From: Haliclona indistincta
Lineage: Eukaryota > Porifera > Demospongiae > Haplosclerida > Chalinidae
Assembly: GCA_964017065.1 (NCBI GenBank)
Contig: OZ024787.1
Span: 12,319,764-12,383,763 of the forward strand
Direction of reading: 5' to 3'
Length of the DNA stretch: 64,000 bases
The notes under the pieces are model-generated. The model was not told where the DNA came from. It worked only from the letters and a program-made list of their open reading frames with translations, and did not search any database. Below, in pieces: positions 43,516 through 56,869 of the stretch. Position numbers and translations under genes: made by a program. The number at the start of each line of letters is the position of its first letter. Position 1 is the first letter of the stretch.

Positions 43516-46500
43516 TTAATAAATCTCATTATTGTTCTTCTTTAGCTTTTTGTTCAGCATAGCCAGCCTAAGAGCATAGTCATCTGTACTTTGAAACAAT
43601 CCCTGCAGCAAAAAATTAATAATTGGCAAAAGGAACATAATTGTTATATTTCATAATAATTTCATAATAATTATATAGGGCATACACAAAATGCAGTGTG
43701 ATTCTCTTGCATTCGAACACCAGTTAACAATCAACATTCAACAGGTACAATGTAGTAGTTCGTTGCAGGTTTGTTGCTTTGGCAGACATGATATTGCCTT
43801 CCACGTGATGGGAGTTGCCGCAGGGCACATGGATTAATTATTGGGAACATTTTTAGAGGAAAAACGCTGACATATTGACACACATTCAATCACACACACA
43901 AACATTCCCAGCGACGATGTGGGTGGTTGTCACGATCAATGTAGGGCTTGCTCAGGCTTGCCCTAATTATATGGAAGTTACTAAAAACACACGACCGCCA
44001 TCTTTGGATTTCGCCGTTATACGGGGTAGTCTGAGTTACATGCCCCCTTGTTAATATGAGCTCCTGTCAGCATTCACGAGGTTAAATTGCAGCAAAATCA
44101 AAGAGTTGCATGCAATGCAATGTCATGCGGTATAAGGACACCATTATAATGCAAGTGTACCTGTTATTTCATGAAGCCTACAGAATATTGATCATGTGCA
44201 TTACAGCAAACCGCCATCAGCGAAAAAATCACTGTAGCTCATAGGCTCACCAGCATATGTCTCACTCCTCCATTAAGAGTAAAGGCAGACCTTCCATGTA
44301 GCACACGATGATTATTGACCACATACAGTTCACCAGGAGCCAAATCAAACACAATCTAGACGTGAGCAAAAATTGAAGCATGCTTATTGCAATTTTTGTC
44401 TGCACCTTATTTTTTGATTCTTGAACCATTTTCTGCAGCAGAATGTAAGCATCGTAGTAAGCTTCTAGAATGTTCTAAAATAAAGAAATTAATTGTCAAT
44501 GCACTAACACTATCGCAAATATTTTTCAAAAACCTCATCCATGACCTGAGCACACTCAAACAGTGGATGCATCCTTATCAACTCCAACTACAAAAATAGA
44601 ACCGTGCAGTATACTATTTGAATCAGTAGCATACTTATTCCAGCCACATCTACAGGTGCATACAAGTACAGGTATTTGCTCACAAGAGACACATGCACAA
44701 TGTATTCTGTGGATGTTGGTCTGCTTGTGTGACCTATTGGGTCTAAAAATAGGCATTGGAACCGGGGCACCAGGGCACGTGCTTGTCTTGGATTTTAGAG
44801 ACCATTTGTGCAAAGAAGACTTCCATCTCTTTAGCCTCAGTTCTTAAAGGTTTCACAATAACTGTCATGTATAAAGCTACAACCGCTGGCGTAGAAGCAA
44901 AATCCGAAATAGAAAATTGACAATTCAAAGTACAAATCCGAAGCTATGTCAAAAATATGTGCATAAAGCGGCAAACTTATGAATATTAACTAGGCCAAAT
45001 TTTCGCAGGTATACTTTAAATGGAAATGAAAAATCGATGTGTAGGTCGTCATATGCATAATGCATCTTCCATGCTATACACTCATGCCGTCAGTGTAAAA
45101 CATTCGTGTGATCATAACTGTCTATCATGCAACATTACTCTTTTATTCTCATCCAAATCTATGTGTGGAGACTTCCAGGTGGTTTGGGCTGTCAGCTTTG
45201 TACTACATGACATCAACAACAATTATAAATACTGTTATACTTACAGTTGATCGTGTGGTTACTTATCAAAGATGACTCTATTCTTGAATTCAATGGAAGT
45301 CTTGCTCAGCAGCTCCAGCTGGGTAGGGTGCTACTCTCTCATTTCTTCTACCACACCGTATCCATCCAGCAGCTCACTCACACCTCCTGTTACACAGTCA
45401 TCTTTTCTGTGCATGAATAATAAAACCATTCTCAAAGATTATTTCACTTTTTGCACATCTAACGCAGTGCTATAATTTTTTTCTGACTTTTAGAGTTCAA
45501 AAAGTTCATAGACAACTCAAAACATGCTTCACTGTTGATTGTAAAATGTGTACACAAAATAAAAATAACAATTATTTATTTTTACATTAATTGACATGAC
45601 CTGCATGTTGGTGGCATCAATACCGTATTTCTTCAAAAAATTCGGCAGCACAAAATAAACAATTTCAGATTTACTTGCCCAACATTTGAAGATTATTGTG
45701 GCAGAAGCGCCGAATTATTGGAGGTGTGGCAACGAGAACATATTCGAACAAGAATGCGTCTACTGTTTTATAACAGCTCTTTTCTACAACGTAAAGGACT
45801 TTTCACATTGGGATAGCTGTTGGCTGACTATGATGAATAACTAAAGTACTCGCTGAAAGTTTAGCACCAACAAATAAGGTGCCGAATAACACTAGGAGAT
45901 GCGGGTTATTTGAGAAAAATATGGTACCTGTAACAGTGTAACATCATGATTCCGGGAGGGCAATGACAGTACGACAGGTCAGTGTGCAGAGGAAGTGCTG
46001 AGTCTGTATATGATATATCGATAGGTCCATCGTCAATACTGATAACTGGATACACCTGAAAGACATAAAATCTCAGGTTTTGACCAATTGCCTTTGGTGG
46101 AATTCACACTTCGTTCAGAAGTCATTAAGATGTACTTGAGTCTACACCTTCTGGCAGTCAAGAGCTTTGCATTCACCAATTGCAGAAAGCCTGTGGAGGG
46201 CAACTTCTTGTTGTGCTCTAAGGTTCACTCATATAAACGCAAAGTCTTGACTCTCAGAGGCTGCAGCCTCGATAAGTGAAAATGAGCAATCTAGTGACAT
46301 TTTAATCATTTCTGAACGAGGTGAGAGTTCACACCAAAGGCATCTACACAATAATAACGATGCCCTATTATACTGCGTTGGCATAAGACCAATACAATAT
46401 ACATAATATCGCATAAGAAACACATAATTTTTTACCTCTCCGAATCTGATGTTTCCCTGTACTGGCCCCGACCTTTCAGCCAACTGAATAATTATTAAGA

Positions 46501-47652
46501 AATGATGTACAGTTGAAATTAAATGCAGTACCTCTCTGATGGAATTCTGTTTACTGGGTACTCCCTTGACTAAACACATACCATATATCTGCATATTCAT
46601 TAGAAATCTAATGTATTAACCACAGCAATACAGTGTAAAGATCACTGGACATACTTACTTCCAATGTACTTCATCACTCTCCATTACTTCAGTGAAATTC
46701 ACATCAGGAATAGTTTTCTAAAATTAAAAACATACAGAGCATGTGTCAAAAAAACTTTCCATTTACAATAGATCATCGTCTGTACTTAAACAACAAAGCG
46801 ATTGACGGATGTGGTAAAGTTGAGCTACATATTGGTTGTTCAGTCTATCGTCATGGCTACACCTAGTTTCCTGCCTTAATTGGCGGTGGTCATGGCACTC
46901 AATGGAAGACTGTCTCAACTGTGTAGTATCTCTTGGAGAGTAAAAATTCGAAAGAAAAAAGTGATGAATTTTCAACCAAGACTGAAACAGAATAAGGGCA
47001 AAATTCTCTAAAGATAGACGAACATAATGATATATAGTAGGAGGAGTCTGCATGTTGGGGTTAAACTTGTGTCTCTGGGTATTATACTACACCCATGCTC
47101 TACCTCTTGAGCATGACACACATAAAAAGTGTCTCACTACCATTGACTCAAGGATCACATGTACCTGGCATACCAGGGCACCTGTGCACTAAGTAGACGC
47201 TATGCAACCTCCTTTGGTCAGGCAAAGAACTAGCAAGAGGACCGGCTTTAACTCTAACGCAGGTGTGAGCACCACCAACGCCTTTCATGGTTAAAACAAC
47301 CAGTGTACTTTTCCTTTATAATAATATTATGCCCATGGCAACATTATTATAAAGAAACCTACCGAGGAGGAGGGGCTATAGTGTTGTACATAATCAGCCC
47401 ATGATTGAATGGCTTCTTAGGTTTAAGCATACATAATACAACTTACTGCTGTTTTTCGTTGTGGTGCTCAGTCTGTCTCCTTTTCTTGTCACAGGAGTAA
47501 TCATTGTCCCGTAACCACTGAATTGGAAAGTGTCCAGTGTGACTCCATTGACCAGCCTCCCATTTCACATCAATCCTATTGTCTGTTGTGATATCATAGA
47601 CGGTGAAACAAATCACTTTTGCAAGTAGCTGTATTTTCCTAGCAATGGGCAT
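43516..47652 (-). pseudogene. Gamma-butyrobetaine/trimethyllysine dioxygenase-like gene, in-frame stop
   Basis: Exon-sized matches occur in family order on the minus strand. 47652-47447 carries the GBBH N-terminal fold, ending FPIQWLRDNDYS. Then come about 46715 (TIPDVNFTEVM), 46610 (IYGMCLVKGVPS), 46490 (LAERSGPVQGNIRFGE) and 46050-45930 (YTDSALPLHTDLSYC, with the Fe ligands H-x-D). These are followed by about 45400-45270 (CVTGGVSELLDGYGVVEEM), 45220-45140, 44590-44400 (NILEAYYDAYILLQKM) and 44350-44250 (NNHRVLHGRSAF, third Fe ligand His and 2-oxoglutarate Arg). The last, 43605-43516, ends NNNEIY. A TAG follows EEMRE near 45327, so the copy looks inactive unless this is an error. Several small exon borders are unresolved. 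The family hydroxylates carnitine precursors. Confidence 0.72.
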
Positions 47653-48628
47653 TCGTGCAGGCAGAGTCGCTGCGTGCAGTTTGCTTGCCTATTGATAGGC
47701 ATCGAATATAGCAAATTTCAGCAATGCAGTGTTAGCCATCGCGGAGCTACGAGCTCGCCCTGTGAAGACTAAGCACGATCGATTGTAAACACTCTTTCTT
47801 TAGTTGTGAGAAAGGTACGAAGCTAAAACTGCTCGAGCATGCTCATCTGCCATCTGTGCAGGAATCCATGCGATGTTTTCGCCGAGCGCTGCTCGTACGC
47901 GATATTACAGCTATGTGGTGCCAGACAGCACAGCTTGCGTTGCTGTAATATTGCGTACGAGCAGCACCATTCCAGCTTTGCCAACTCTCTCAAGAGCCTA
48001 TTTTACAGCGTCATTGAAGGTATCGGTAGCAGTAACAGTAGCACTAGTCATTAGAGAGATTAAGTTTTTATTACCTGTACGTGTAACGTGCACGCGTAAC
48101 GTGTAAAAGATCACGTGAGCGCTACAATAAGTGGGCTGGGCTGGCTTACCCGTTGATTTTACCCGTACAGTGCGTGTAGACCACTGTCTACGGGTTGGCA
48201 GTTTACCTGTGGATTTTGTTGCTCAAAGTTTCATCAATTCCACGTTTGTTACAGATGTATGTGTAGCTTGATTCCTGCTCTACATGCTCGACTTTTCGAA
48301 ACGCCGATACGAGCTGTCCTTCGCCCGTACAAGTCGTCAGGGCAGGAACGACCATGGCTCATCAAGCTGCTGGATAGTTTGTCGAGCTACAAGCGTTTTG
48401 TTTATCCTTTGAACCATGCTCAACGCGAATCCTGGTCGTCTCTTGTCTTCTTAGCTACACACCCGAGCGCTCTGCTACATGCTCGAGTACAGGTATTACC
48501 CGCTACGCCTGCAAAACTTAATCGCCGTTAGTAGCCTGCCTGTGACGTCTAACGCGAGTCGTCTACAGGTTACACGTTACGCGTTCGTAAAACTTAACCT
48601 CTCTATTGTTGATGTAAATCATATGGAC
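47653..48628. other. Dioxygenase intron segment with palindrome and unplaced ORF
   Basis: An inverted repeat GCTGCTCGTACG...CGTACGAGCAGC spans 47884-47966. ACGCGTAACGTGTAA (48093-48107) recurs inverted at 48571-48585. A 90-residue plus frame at 48259-48531 (starts MCSLIPALHARLF) has no recognisable family or splice context. The composition is GC-richer than its surroundings. Confidence 0.35.
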
Positions 48629-49152
48629 TTGTCATCCGGCTCCACGCACAGGCCGGAAATACCTCCACTCACAGGCCGGAAATAGTCAGACCTTGTCATC
48701 CGCCTACTCCACGCACAGGCCGGAAATCTCAATCACAGGCCGGAAGCTTCCATAAAGCTCCACCAAAGGTAGCACTATCTGGAGATTGCTTGGAAGATAG
48801 CTGATGCTCCTTGGCAGTCCTTGCTCCTGATGCTGGCGCTGCCCTTTAGCCGTCTTCACGTGTAAGTTATTACTGTACGTATACCTAGTCTCCATACTAT
48901 AATGTGTAGTGTATGTTGTGTGTGTACGTGCCTGCATAGATAGTAAAGTAATTCAGACCTCCCTAGTGTCAAAATGCAATGTGTGCATGTACTATGTACA
49001 TCATGATACTATATAGAGCAAGGTTGATACAATGTAAATAGATGCCTAGTCGATGTGTAGGCATTAGAGGGTTAAGCATTTTGTTGTGTACGTAGGTAAA
49101 TATGTGTGTCGTCAATAGCATGACTGTCTTATCCCAGTCTCTTCCTCTTCTC

Positions 49153-49186
<34 letters not shown>

Positions 49187-49526
49187 GCTCTCTGTCTCCT
49201 CAATAACCAGTTGCTATACCATATTGTGTGTTGCAGGGTGGCTTCACGTACCAATAGCCGATTCACTTACATAATATGTACTCATACTCTCTCTCACACA
49301 CTTCATCTCTCAAACTATGTCTGATTGACTGCACTGATGAGATCCGATAGATCGAAACAGTCTGATAACTCTTGTTAATTGTCGACTGTCTGCAGTTTCA
49401 GATTCTATGTTTCTGTTCTCTCTTGTCAATTTTTATTTTGTTCAGCAAAAATTAATGTGTTCAAATGTATATCTGATCATACCATTGTTTCAGCTGTGTT
49501 TTATTAATAATGTATTTCACATGTAT

Positions 49527-49605
49527 ACTAGCCTCGTTCCCAGGCCACATCCTCCTTCCTCGTTCATCTCCTCAGCAGTGGGAGTGGGCTGGAGGCGAGG
49601 CTAGT
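49527..49605. mobile_element. Short MITE inside the left arm of the 7-kb element
   Basis: ACTAGCCTCGTTCCCAGGCC and its near-complement bound a 79-bp palindrome-like unit. A copy sits at the mirror position 53884-53966 in the right arm, and a related end is at about 55780-55806. The termini resemble those of the RecQ-carrying element at 59263-59830. Confidence 0.55.
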
Positions 49606-51591
49606 ACTATACATGAGATAAATGTAGTACAGAGGTATCACATTATTATAGCATGTGAGACATTGCTTTGAGTTTGACAAACATGAATCAAACGACCTGT
49701 ATGTGAACTCTGTGATGCAGTTGAATGAGTTTCGTACTGTGTAGCTGGTGAGCAGTGCATAGTGCAACGAATATTCCTGTCTCTAGGCAATAAGGATGGA
49801 GAATCATTCTATGGTAAGGTAAGCATATCAAGAAGCCAATTGAACACCATTATTATTAAATTCATAATTATTTTGTTGCTTTTGTTTCTGTCCTATATTT
49901 CTCCATAATTATTGTACGTGCCTGTGTAGAGTAGTTGCTGGGATGTTGTACATTTGCAGAGGATATTTTTAGCTGCTTGTCTATCAGAACTCCATCAAAT
50001 CGCCGTTGTAGATTCCATGCTACCTGTCACACGCTTTTATCATTTTGTCTAACTTCAGGAGATGCCAGCGTTCCCAGTAGGCAGCAAAGTTTCACCAGTT
50101 AAATGCAATCAAGAGAGTGATCACTGTAGACCCAACAGATGTACCTACCTCATGGCGAAATAGTTTATCCAGGCGATCAAACTTACGTATGTGCAAGCAT
50201 AGCTTTTTCCCTTGTCTTATCAACAATACAATTTTTAAGTAGAATATCTAGCTACATCTGAGACTAAAACAGCACTGAACATATGTTACATGCTCACAAC
50301 TACGTATTTCAGCATGGTTCAGATAGTTTTACCATAAAACTCAACGCTTAATTATTACTAAAAGTTAATGCATCATAAGATGCATGCAGGATGCAAATCA
50401 TTATGATTATTAGTAGTAGTCACAGTGTTTTGGTGACTGATAACAGCACTAATCAAGGAGAACACATAACTATCACTAACTATCTCTCACTAAACATACT
50501 ATCACTATACGTACTACTACAGTGCTGCACTGGTATGGTAGGTTGTTCAGTGGTGTTTTGCACTACCAATCAGACTGAACCAGACTGAAATTAGCATATT
50601 ATTATCACTGCCAGGAGAAGGCCCGTATGTTCCTGTGGTCTGTGTGATTAGGCTATGACTCAAGTCCCAGATCAGAAATTAATTTTTCCATCAATACAGC
50701 CTGGTTCATCTGGACTTGTATGATCACTCTATACATGCCTCTATACTTCTACTCTATACTCATGCCTCTGCCATATACTCTATACATGCCTCTATACTCA
50801 TGCCTCTATACTTTACCACAGGTTTTGTTCCTATTGCCTGCCTTTAGTTGCATTCGGTCACATCTATCTAGTGCTAAGTGCTTTTTGGGAATGATATAGC
50901 ATTAACAATAAAATCAATTTTGTGTAATGTTTACTTAATTATTAATTATTATCCTTGTTTAATTCTGTTTTGTGAACAATAACAAGGGCAAAGAACTGCA
51001 CTCAATCCACCACACAATTTTTTTATCATACACAATACAATAGAGCAATGGTTAGTGAATACTTATAATAAGGGTGAAATAATAGCTAGAAATGAATAAC
51101 TAAAATGGAATGAATAGCAAATTAGCCAGCCTGGGAAAGGCAGCATTCTACAACTACAAGTGGTCTGTCAGAGATAATGACGTGTTGCACGGCTGCCACG
51201 AATACAAGTTAAGGCTGAATGTAGGATGAAAGAGAAGGATAATGAGCATCTTAACCAAGCCAGGGTATACTGTTGTGAGAATTCTATATATAATAGTTCG
51301 AGGTCATCCCTACATATCATTGCCGATCGGCAATAATAATTATTTGATCTGCTGAATGTTGATAAAATTGTGTTGCCTCTCTTCCCATGCCACCAGTAGT
51401 GGAGAAAACAAGAGGGGTAAAAGATCCATTTTTGACTTGTCTGACTCTGTCACCATATTCTGTTTTCTTTGCTAGTTCATGACGACGATAAAGGCTTGAA
51501 ATACTGGATTAACGATAGCTCTGCGTGTCTGGATAAAAATCCTAATAATATTGTCAAGAAATGAACATTGCTGGCATCCCCAGACAATGCT

Positions 51592-52190
51592 AGCTGCTGT
51601 TGCACTGCTGCACTGCTGTTGCACTAGCTGCTGCACTGCTGTTGTACTAGCTGCTGCACTGCTGTTGTACTAGCTGCTGCACTACTGTTGTACTAGCTGC
51701 TGCACTGCTGCTGTTGTACTAGCTGCTGCACTGCTGTTGTACTAGCTGCTGCACTGCTGTTGTACTAGCTGCTGCACTGCTGTTGTACTAGCTGCTGCAC
51801 TACTGTTGTACTAGCTGCTGCACTGCTGCTGTTGTACTAGCTGCTGCACTGCTGTTGTACTAGCTGCTGCACTGCTGTTGTACTAGCTGCTGCACTGCTG
51901 TTGTACTAGCTGCTGCACTGCTGCTGTTGTACTAGCTGCTGCACTGCTGTTGTACTAGCTGCTGCACTGCTGTTGTACTAGCTGCTGCACTGCTGCTGTT
52001 GTACTAGCTGCTGCACTGCTGTTGTACTAGCTGCTGCACTGCTGTTGTACTAGCTGCTGCACTACTGTTGTACTAGCTGCTGCACTGCTGCTGTTGTACT
52101 AGCTGCTGCACTGCTGTTGTACTAGCTGCTGCACTGCTGTGGTACTAGCTGGCTGCACTGCTGTTGTACTAGCTGCTGCACTGCTGCAGT
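51592..52190. repeat. 23-bp minisatellite
   Basis: About 25 tandem copies of CTGCTGCACTGCTGTTGTACTAG are present, with occasional 26-bp units carrying an extra CTG and occasional CACTACTG variants. There are no spacers and no flanking cas-like genes. It lies in the interior of the 7-kb element. Confidence 0.9.
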
Positions 52191-53503
52191 GCAAAATTAA
52201 TCACAGCAGTCTAGATAGTAGTGTTACATACTGCATTACTAGTAATAGAATACATGAATGCTTAAAACAGCACTAAACTATCATTAGTACTGGTCACTAC
52301 CTCGGTACATGTACCAATCCAGTAAAATTGATAGTAGCATGTGTTTGGTGAGAGAGAATGGCTTGCAAAGTACAAATGTTATTGAGTTTCGGTTCAAAAC
52401 ACTTCTTCAACACTGTTTCACACACAATCATTACACATAGCGATACACAAGTTATAACTACAGACACAGAGGAGTCATGCATAACACATGCAGCAAATAA
52501 TTATTATTTGTACACACACCAAGTCCAGGGCTCTGTTATAGTACACTATAATTAACAATAGTATAGTAACAGTGTAGTGAGAATACTTACTGCTAAACCA
52601 ATTGTACTAGTGCAACAATGCAGTATAGAACTTACATAGTATACTTCATTCTTATGGGGAAGTATAGTTTGTTCTATTATTATATACAATTCAACTTAGG
52701 TCCACAATCACTACAAAACCGCTGTAAATTTCTTTATTAATTTTAGTGCCATCAAAGCATTTTCGATAGATTACTACACAAGTTCACTCTAAGCATACTT
52801 ATGTCTATGATGATGCTCTTTCTATCTCTACATAGTGCAGAGATTTTGCTCTTACGGAGTAAATTGTGCAGTAGCTCGGTTGCTGAGTAGCTATATACTC
52901 AAAAACTACAAACTTGATGTTCCTTCTCGAAGAACAAAATAGCATAAAATAAATGACTGAAACTGCAGATGAACAACAACACATTGTTCATTTCGATCTT
53001 CTTGCATGGATCTCATCAGTGCAGTGTGTGTCAGAATGAATAAGAATTGTACAATTCAGCAATAATGATGTGTACGTATGCATGATGAGTTCTATTCAGT
53101 TGAGAGGAGTGTTGGTTTGTCGACAAGCTCTTTCTGGAAAAAACTTGGAATAGTTTCCCAACATGCAGCCGGTATGCAGTGAGATAGGATCATTCTGCTA
53201 CCAAAACAGGCAATTATTACCTGAAGTATTTTAAAATTATTATACATGTACTTGGACCTAATTTTTTTCTGTTGATACTATCATCATCATCCAGGTATGT
53301 ACGTGCTGCCAGTATTTCTAGTTTGATGTACAACGCTTACAATAAAGATAATATCAAACACCGGTAGTGTCCTTTATTTATAAATGTATCAGTTAATCAG
53401 TAATGCATGTAAAATTGTTATTACTGCAATTGGCCTAACATAGCACACAATGTTATGCATCTAGTAGTATGATTGTTTGTAGCTAATGGAACAATTCTAT
53501 GCA

Positions 53504-53595
53504 GGCTGAAGTAGTGCGTAGTCTGTGTCGCCAGTGTGGTCTGCCTGACAAGGGGTCGAAGCTGGAGTGTGTTTTAAGGTTACAAAAAACAGATT
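53504..53595 (+). other. SAP-like exon fragment
   Basis: After an AG acceptor the plus strand encodes AEVVRSLCRQCGLPDKGSK followed by LECVLRL. This fits the SAP DNA-binding motif pattern (L-x-LC-x-GL-x-GSK-x-E-L-x-RL). It abuts the inner edge of the right inverted repeat and may be part of a decayed transposon protein. No complete gene can be built. Confidence 0.35.
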
Positions 53596-55050
53596 GTAAC
53601 ATCAATATGTCTATAATAATAATAATAATAATGGTGTTCAATTGGCTTCTTGATATGCTTACCTTACCATAGAATGATTCTCCATCCTTATTGCCTAGAG
53701 ACAGGAATATTCGTTGCACTATGCACTAACTTAAAGCTCACCAGCTACACAGTATGAAACTCATTCAACTGCATCACAGAGTTCACATACAGGTCGTTTG
53801 ATTCATGTTTGTCAAACTCAAAGCAATGTCTCACATGCTATAATAATGTGATAGCTCTGTACTACATTTATCTCATGTATAGTACTAGCCTCGCCTCCAG
53901 GCCACTCCCTCTGCTGAGGAGATGAACGAGGAAGGAGGGTGTGGCCTGGGGACGAGGCTAGTATACATGTGAAATACAATATTTATTTAATAGAACACAG
54001 CTGAAACAATCGTATGATTAGATCTATATTTTAACAATGTGAACACATTAATTTTTGCTGAACAAAATAAAAATTGACAAGAGAGAACAGAAACATAGAA
54101 TCTGAAACTGCAGACAGTCGACAATTAACAAGAGTTATCAGACTGTTTCGATCTATCGGATCTCATCAGTGCAGTCAATCAGACATAGTTTGAGAGATGA
54201 AGTGTGTGAGAGAGAGTGTGAGTACATATTATGTAAGTGATTAAGAATGTGCGTGCGTGAAGGTTTTATTTACAAAACTTGTAAAACCTGAATTTCATTC
54301 AGGTTTCATTATTGACCTTCAATCAGCAGAAGCTCATTATTCCATCTCACATATCATATTTTTGTTTTCCTAGTAGAAATTGTTTTCCTTATTAAAAAAT
54401 ATAGGTGAATTTTACAAATACACGCGCGCGCACGCACGCACACACACACGCACGCACGCACACACACACACACGCATACACAGAGTTTTGGTTTTGCTCA
54501 TAACAAAATATGTGTGTAAGATAGAGAGTGAAAGCAGACAGATTTGGAGAGAGCTATAGAGTAAGAGACAGATGAAAATACAGAGATAGAAACATCGAGA
54601 GGGAATAAAAAAGACAATGAGAGAGAGAGAGGAGAGAGGAAAGGGAGAGATCTCTTTGATGGCTACGGATTCCATGATGACAAGTACTCTAACCACTATC
54701 CATGCCGCCCTAGCTGACAACCCATGTCAAGTGACTCATTAAGTCAACAGAAACTATTAGATCAAGGTTCAGCTATAGGTAACCGTAAAGCCATCTGCTA
54801 TAGGCATGAACAGTTCGGGGCACCAATCACATAATTAAGTTCATGCATGCATGGTAGTGCAGTAGCCATCAATTCAACTGCTGTCCAGACTACATAGTGA
54901 CTTTGTTGCTGGTTAGTATTACATCAACACAGCACTGCAAGCATAGAATGCAAGACCAATAGGGCCGGAGCAGCATCCCTGCGACACACAAAAATGCTAC
55001 AGCAACTGGTTATTGAGGAGACAGAGAGCGAGAGAGAGAGAGAGAGAGAA

Positions 55051-55083
<33 letters not shown>

Positions 55084-55810
55084 GAGAGAGAAGAGGAAGA
55101 GACTGGGATAAGACAGTCATGCTATTGACGACACACATATTGACCTACGTACACAACAAAATGCTTAACCCTCTAATGCCTACACATCGACAAGGCATCT
55201 ATTTACATTGTATCAACCTTTCTCTATATAGTATCATGATGTACATAGTACATGCACACATTGCATTTTGACACTAGGGAGGTCTGAATTACTTTACTAT
55301 CTATGCAGGCACGTACACACACAACATACACTACACATTATAGTATGGAGACTAGGTATACGTACAGTAATAACTTACACGTGAAGACGGCTAAAGGGCA
55401 GCGCCAGCATCAGGAGCAAGGACTGCCAAGGAGCATCAGCTATCTTCCAAGCAATCTCCAGATAGTGCTACCTTTGGTGGAGCTTTATAGAAGCTTCCGG
55501 CCTGTGATTGAGATTTCCGGCCTGTGCGTGGAGTAGGCGGATGACAAGGTCTGACTATTTCCGGCCTGTGAGTGGAGGTATTTCCGGCCTGTGCGTGGAG
55601 CCGGATGACAACCCCCTATCATGTAAATTGGAACGGACGTATATCTAAACGTAAACGTGCGCGAACAAATTCACGGAACGTACACGGTGTTTTACTAATT
55701 ACACCAGTTTTGGTGTAATTTTGGAGCATGCGCAGACAGTCTGTACCATGTACCATGCCAGGCCATCTCTCAGCTTTGGGGGAGTGGCCTGGAGGCGAGG
55801 CCGGCTAGGT

Positions 55811-56041
55811 CTAGTCTAGGGCCGCTGTTTTCTGTCCAGGGCCTGAAAGACAGTCACTGCACTGGCAGTTATGGCGTAGCCACAATGACATGGAGTAATA
55901 TCGCGACTGCTCGCCATCCTTTTGCACAAGATTCAATCTCTGACCATCCTTGGACACTGTTACTTGAGGGACTCGACTGCAAAGCTGCCGTGTAAAACAT
56001 CGTGCGACGGTCATTTGCCTCGCGATCGTGCGCAACGCCAT
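55811..56041 (-). pseudogene. First exon of a mitochondrial dioxygenase (TMLHE/BBOX-like), detached
   Basis: The start MALRTIARQMTVARCFTRQL is an Arg-rich presequence typical of mitochondrial import. It is followed by a GBBH-type N-terminal segment with SLWLRHNCQCSDC (zinc-type Cys pair) and GPGQK. This is the part missing from the exons at 43516-47652, so both probably belonged to one gene. No GT donor follows GQK. A repeat-derived GC-rich sequence (about 55780-55806) takes over instead, so splicing is probably lost. Confidence 0.65.
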
Positions 56042-56565
56042 GGCTTGTTTCACCAGCATGCAAATGTTTACCGCAAAGTACATGTAACGAACGAGGCTAC
56101 CCCATCACCCCACGAAAATTCATGTTTAGTAGTCATAGAGACCTTGGCTGCTCGAGGATGACTTAGGCGTGCCTATAACCAGCAAAGTAGCCCCTCCCAC
56201 TTTTTGTTTGCAGGATAGAGAGGGTAGATAATAATACTGCCCGCTAGACCATAGATAAGGCTAGACCATAGATAAGGCTAACCAGCGTTGTAATTGATAT
56301 CTCATACATACAAATCTCATGCTTCATGTTGCACTGATGCTATTGTCGTCTCAGATACAAGATCTGCTGCACGCACACTTAGCTGTCTTTTGATTGTATC
56401 TAGCGCACACTATTTTTTGGTGCTTTATATATTACAACAAATAGTCTTTTATACGGTCAATACCAACAAATAATAATAATTTAAAGAAAATGAATAGTGG
56501 AGCATTTGATTTAGTACATAGACGTTTGTTTCAGTTACATATACCACACCACACAGTGAATACAG
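56042..56565. other. Spacer upstream of the plus-strand gene end
   Basis: This holds the dioxygenase 5' flank and a small direct repeat of TAGACCATAGATAAGGCTA at about 56246-56280. Upstream exons of the plus-strand gene may lie here but none is convincing. Confidence 0.35.
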
Positions 56566-56841
56566 GTGATTCGTCACGAAAAGCGGGTCACAGTTCACTA
56601 TAGGAAGGATGCATTTGATTTGGCGAGAGCAAGGGAGAGGATACTGGGTGAGACGTCAGCTGACGATGAGGGGGCTGGGTCAGTTGATGAGGAGGCGGGG
56701 CTAGTTGGTGAGGAGGAGGCGGAGCCAACTGAATATAATAAACAAAAAGGTAAAGAGTTCAAAAATGCAATTTAACCCAAGGAATAAAATATTTCTACTT
56801 CAGGAAGATTCAGGGCTGCATTTGACGATAACGCTACTTAG
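56566..56841 (+). CDS. 3' end of an unidentified plus-strand gene
   Basis: The exon 56566-56749 follows TACAG, opens in phase 0 and ends in phase 1. A 54-bp GT-AG intron follows, then the exon 56804-56841 ending in TAG. The peptide starts VIRHEKRVTVHYRKDAF, has an acidic Glu/Gly-rich middle and ends RFRAAFDDNAT. Consistent phases and a typical short intron support a real gene. I do not recognise the family. Its stop is 28 bp from the convergent myosin stop. Confidence 0.5.
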
Positions 56842-56869
56842 AAAAGCTTGGTATATAGAGTACTAAAAA

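Larger units (their letters stand above)
48629..55611. mobile_element. 7-kb element with 1.2-2.0-kb terminal inverted repeats
   Basis: Both ends begin TTGTCATCCGGCTCCACGC and carry repeated CACAGGCCGGAAAT boxes. The left arm 48629 to about 49857 matches the right arm about 53613-55611 in inverse order; the right arm has about 770 bp extra (about 54240-55015). The interior holds a 23-bp minisatellite and exon-like fragments (SAP-like at 53504; QRIFLSLGNKDGESFYG in both arms). There is no obvious target duplication and no recognisable transposase, so the superfamily is unknown. It lies between the presumed first exon (55811-56041) and the remaining exons of the dioxygenase gene. Confidence 0.72.

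Noticed and set aside
46763..47053. Extra dioxygenase exon around SWLKIHHF
   Set aside because: It resembles the family's W-L-x-H-x-YS pattern, but the preceding exon already supplies that segment and the phases do not match.
48259..48531. 90-codon plus-strand ORF as a gene
   Set aside because: No recognisable domain, no splice signals with neighbours; only mentioned in the spacer entry.
51592..52190. Possible CRISPR-like array
   Set aside because: Units abut without unique spacers, there are no cas genes, and the host is an animal; it is a minisatellite.
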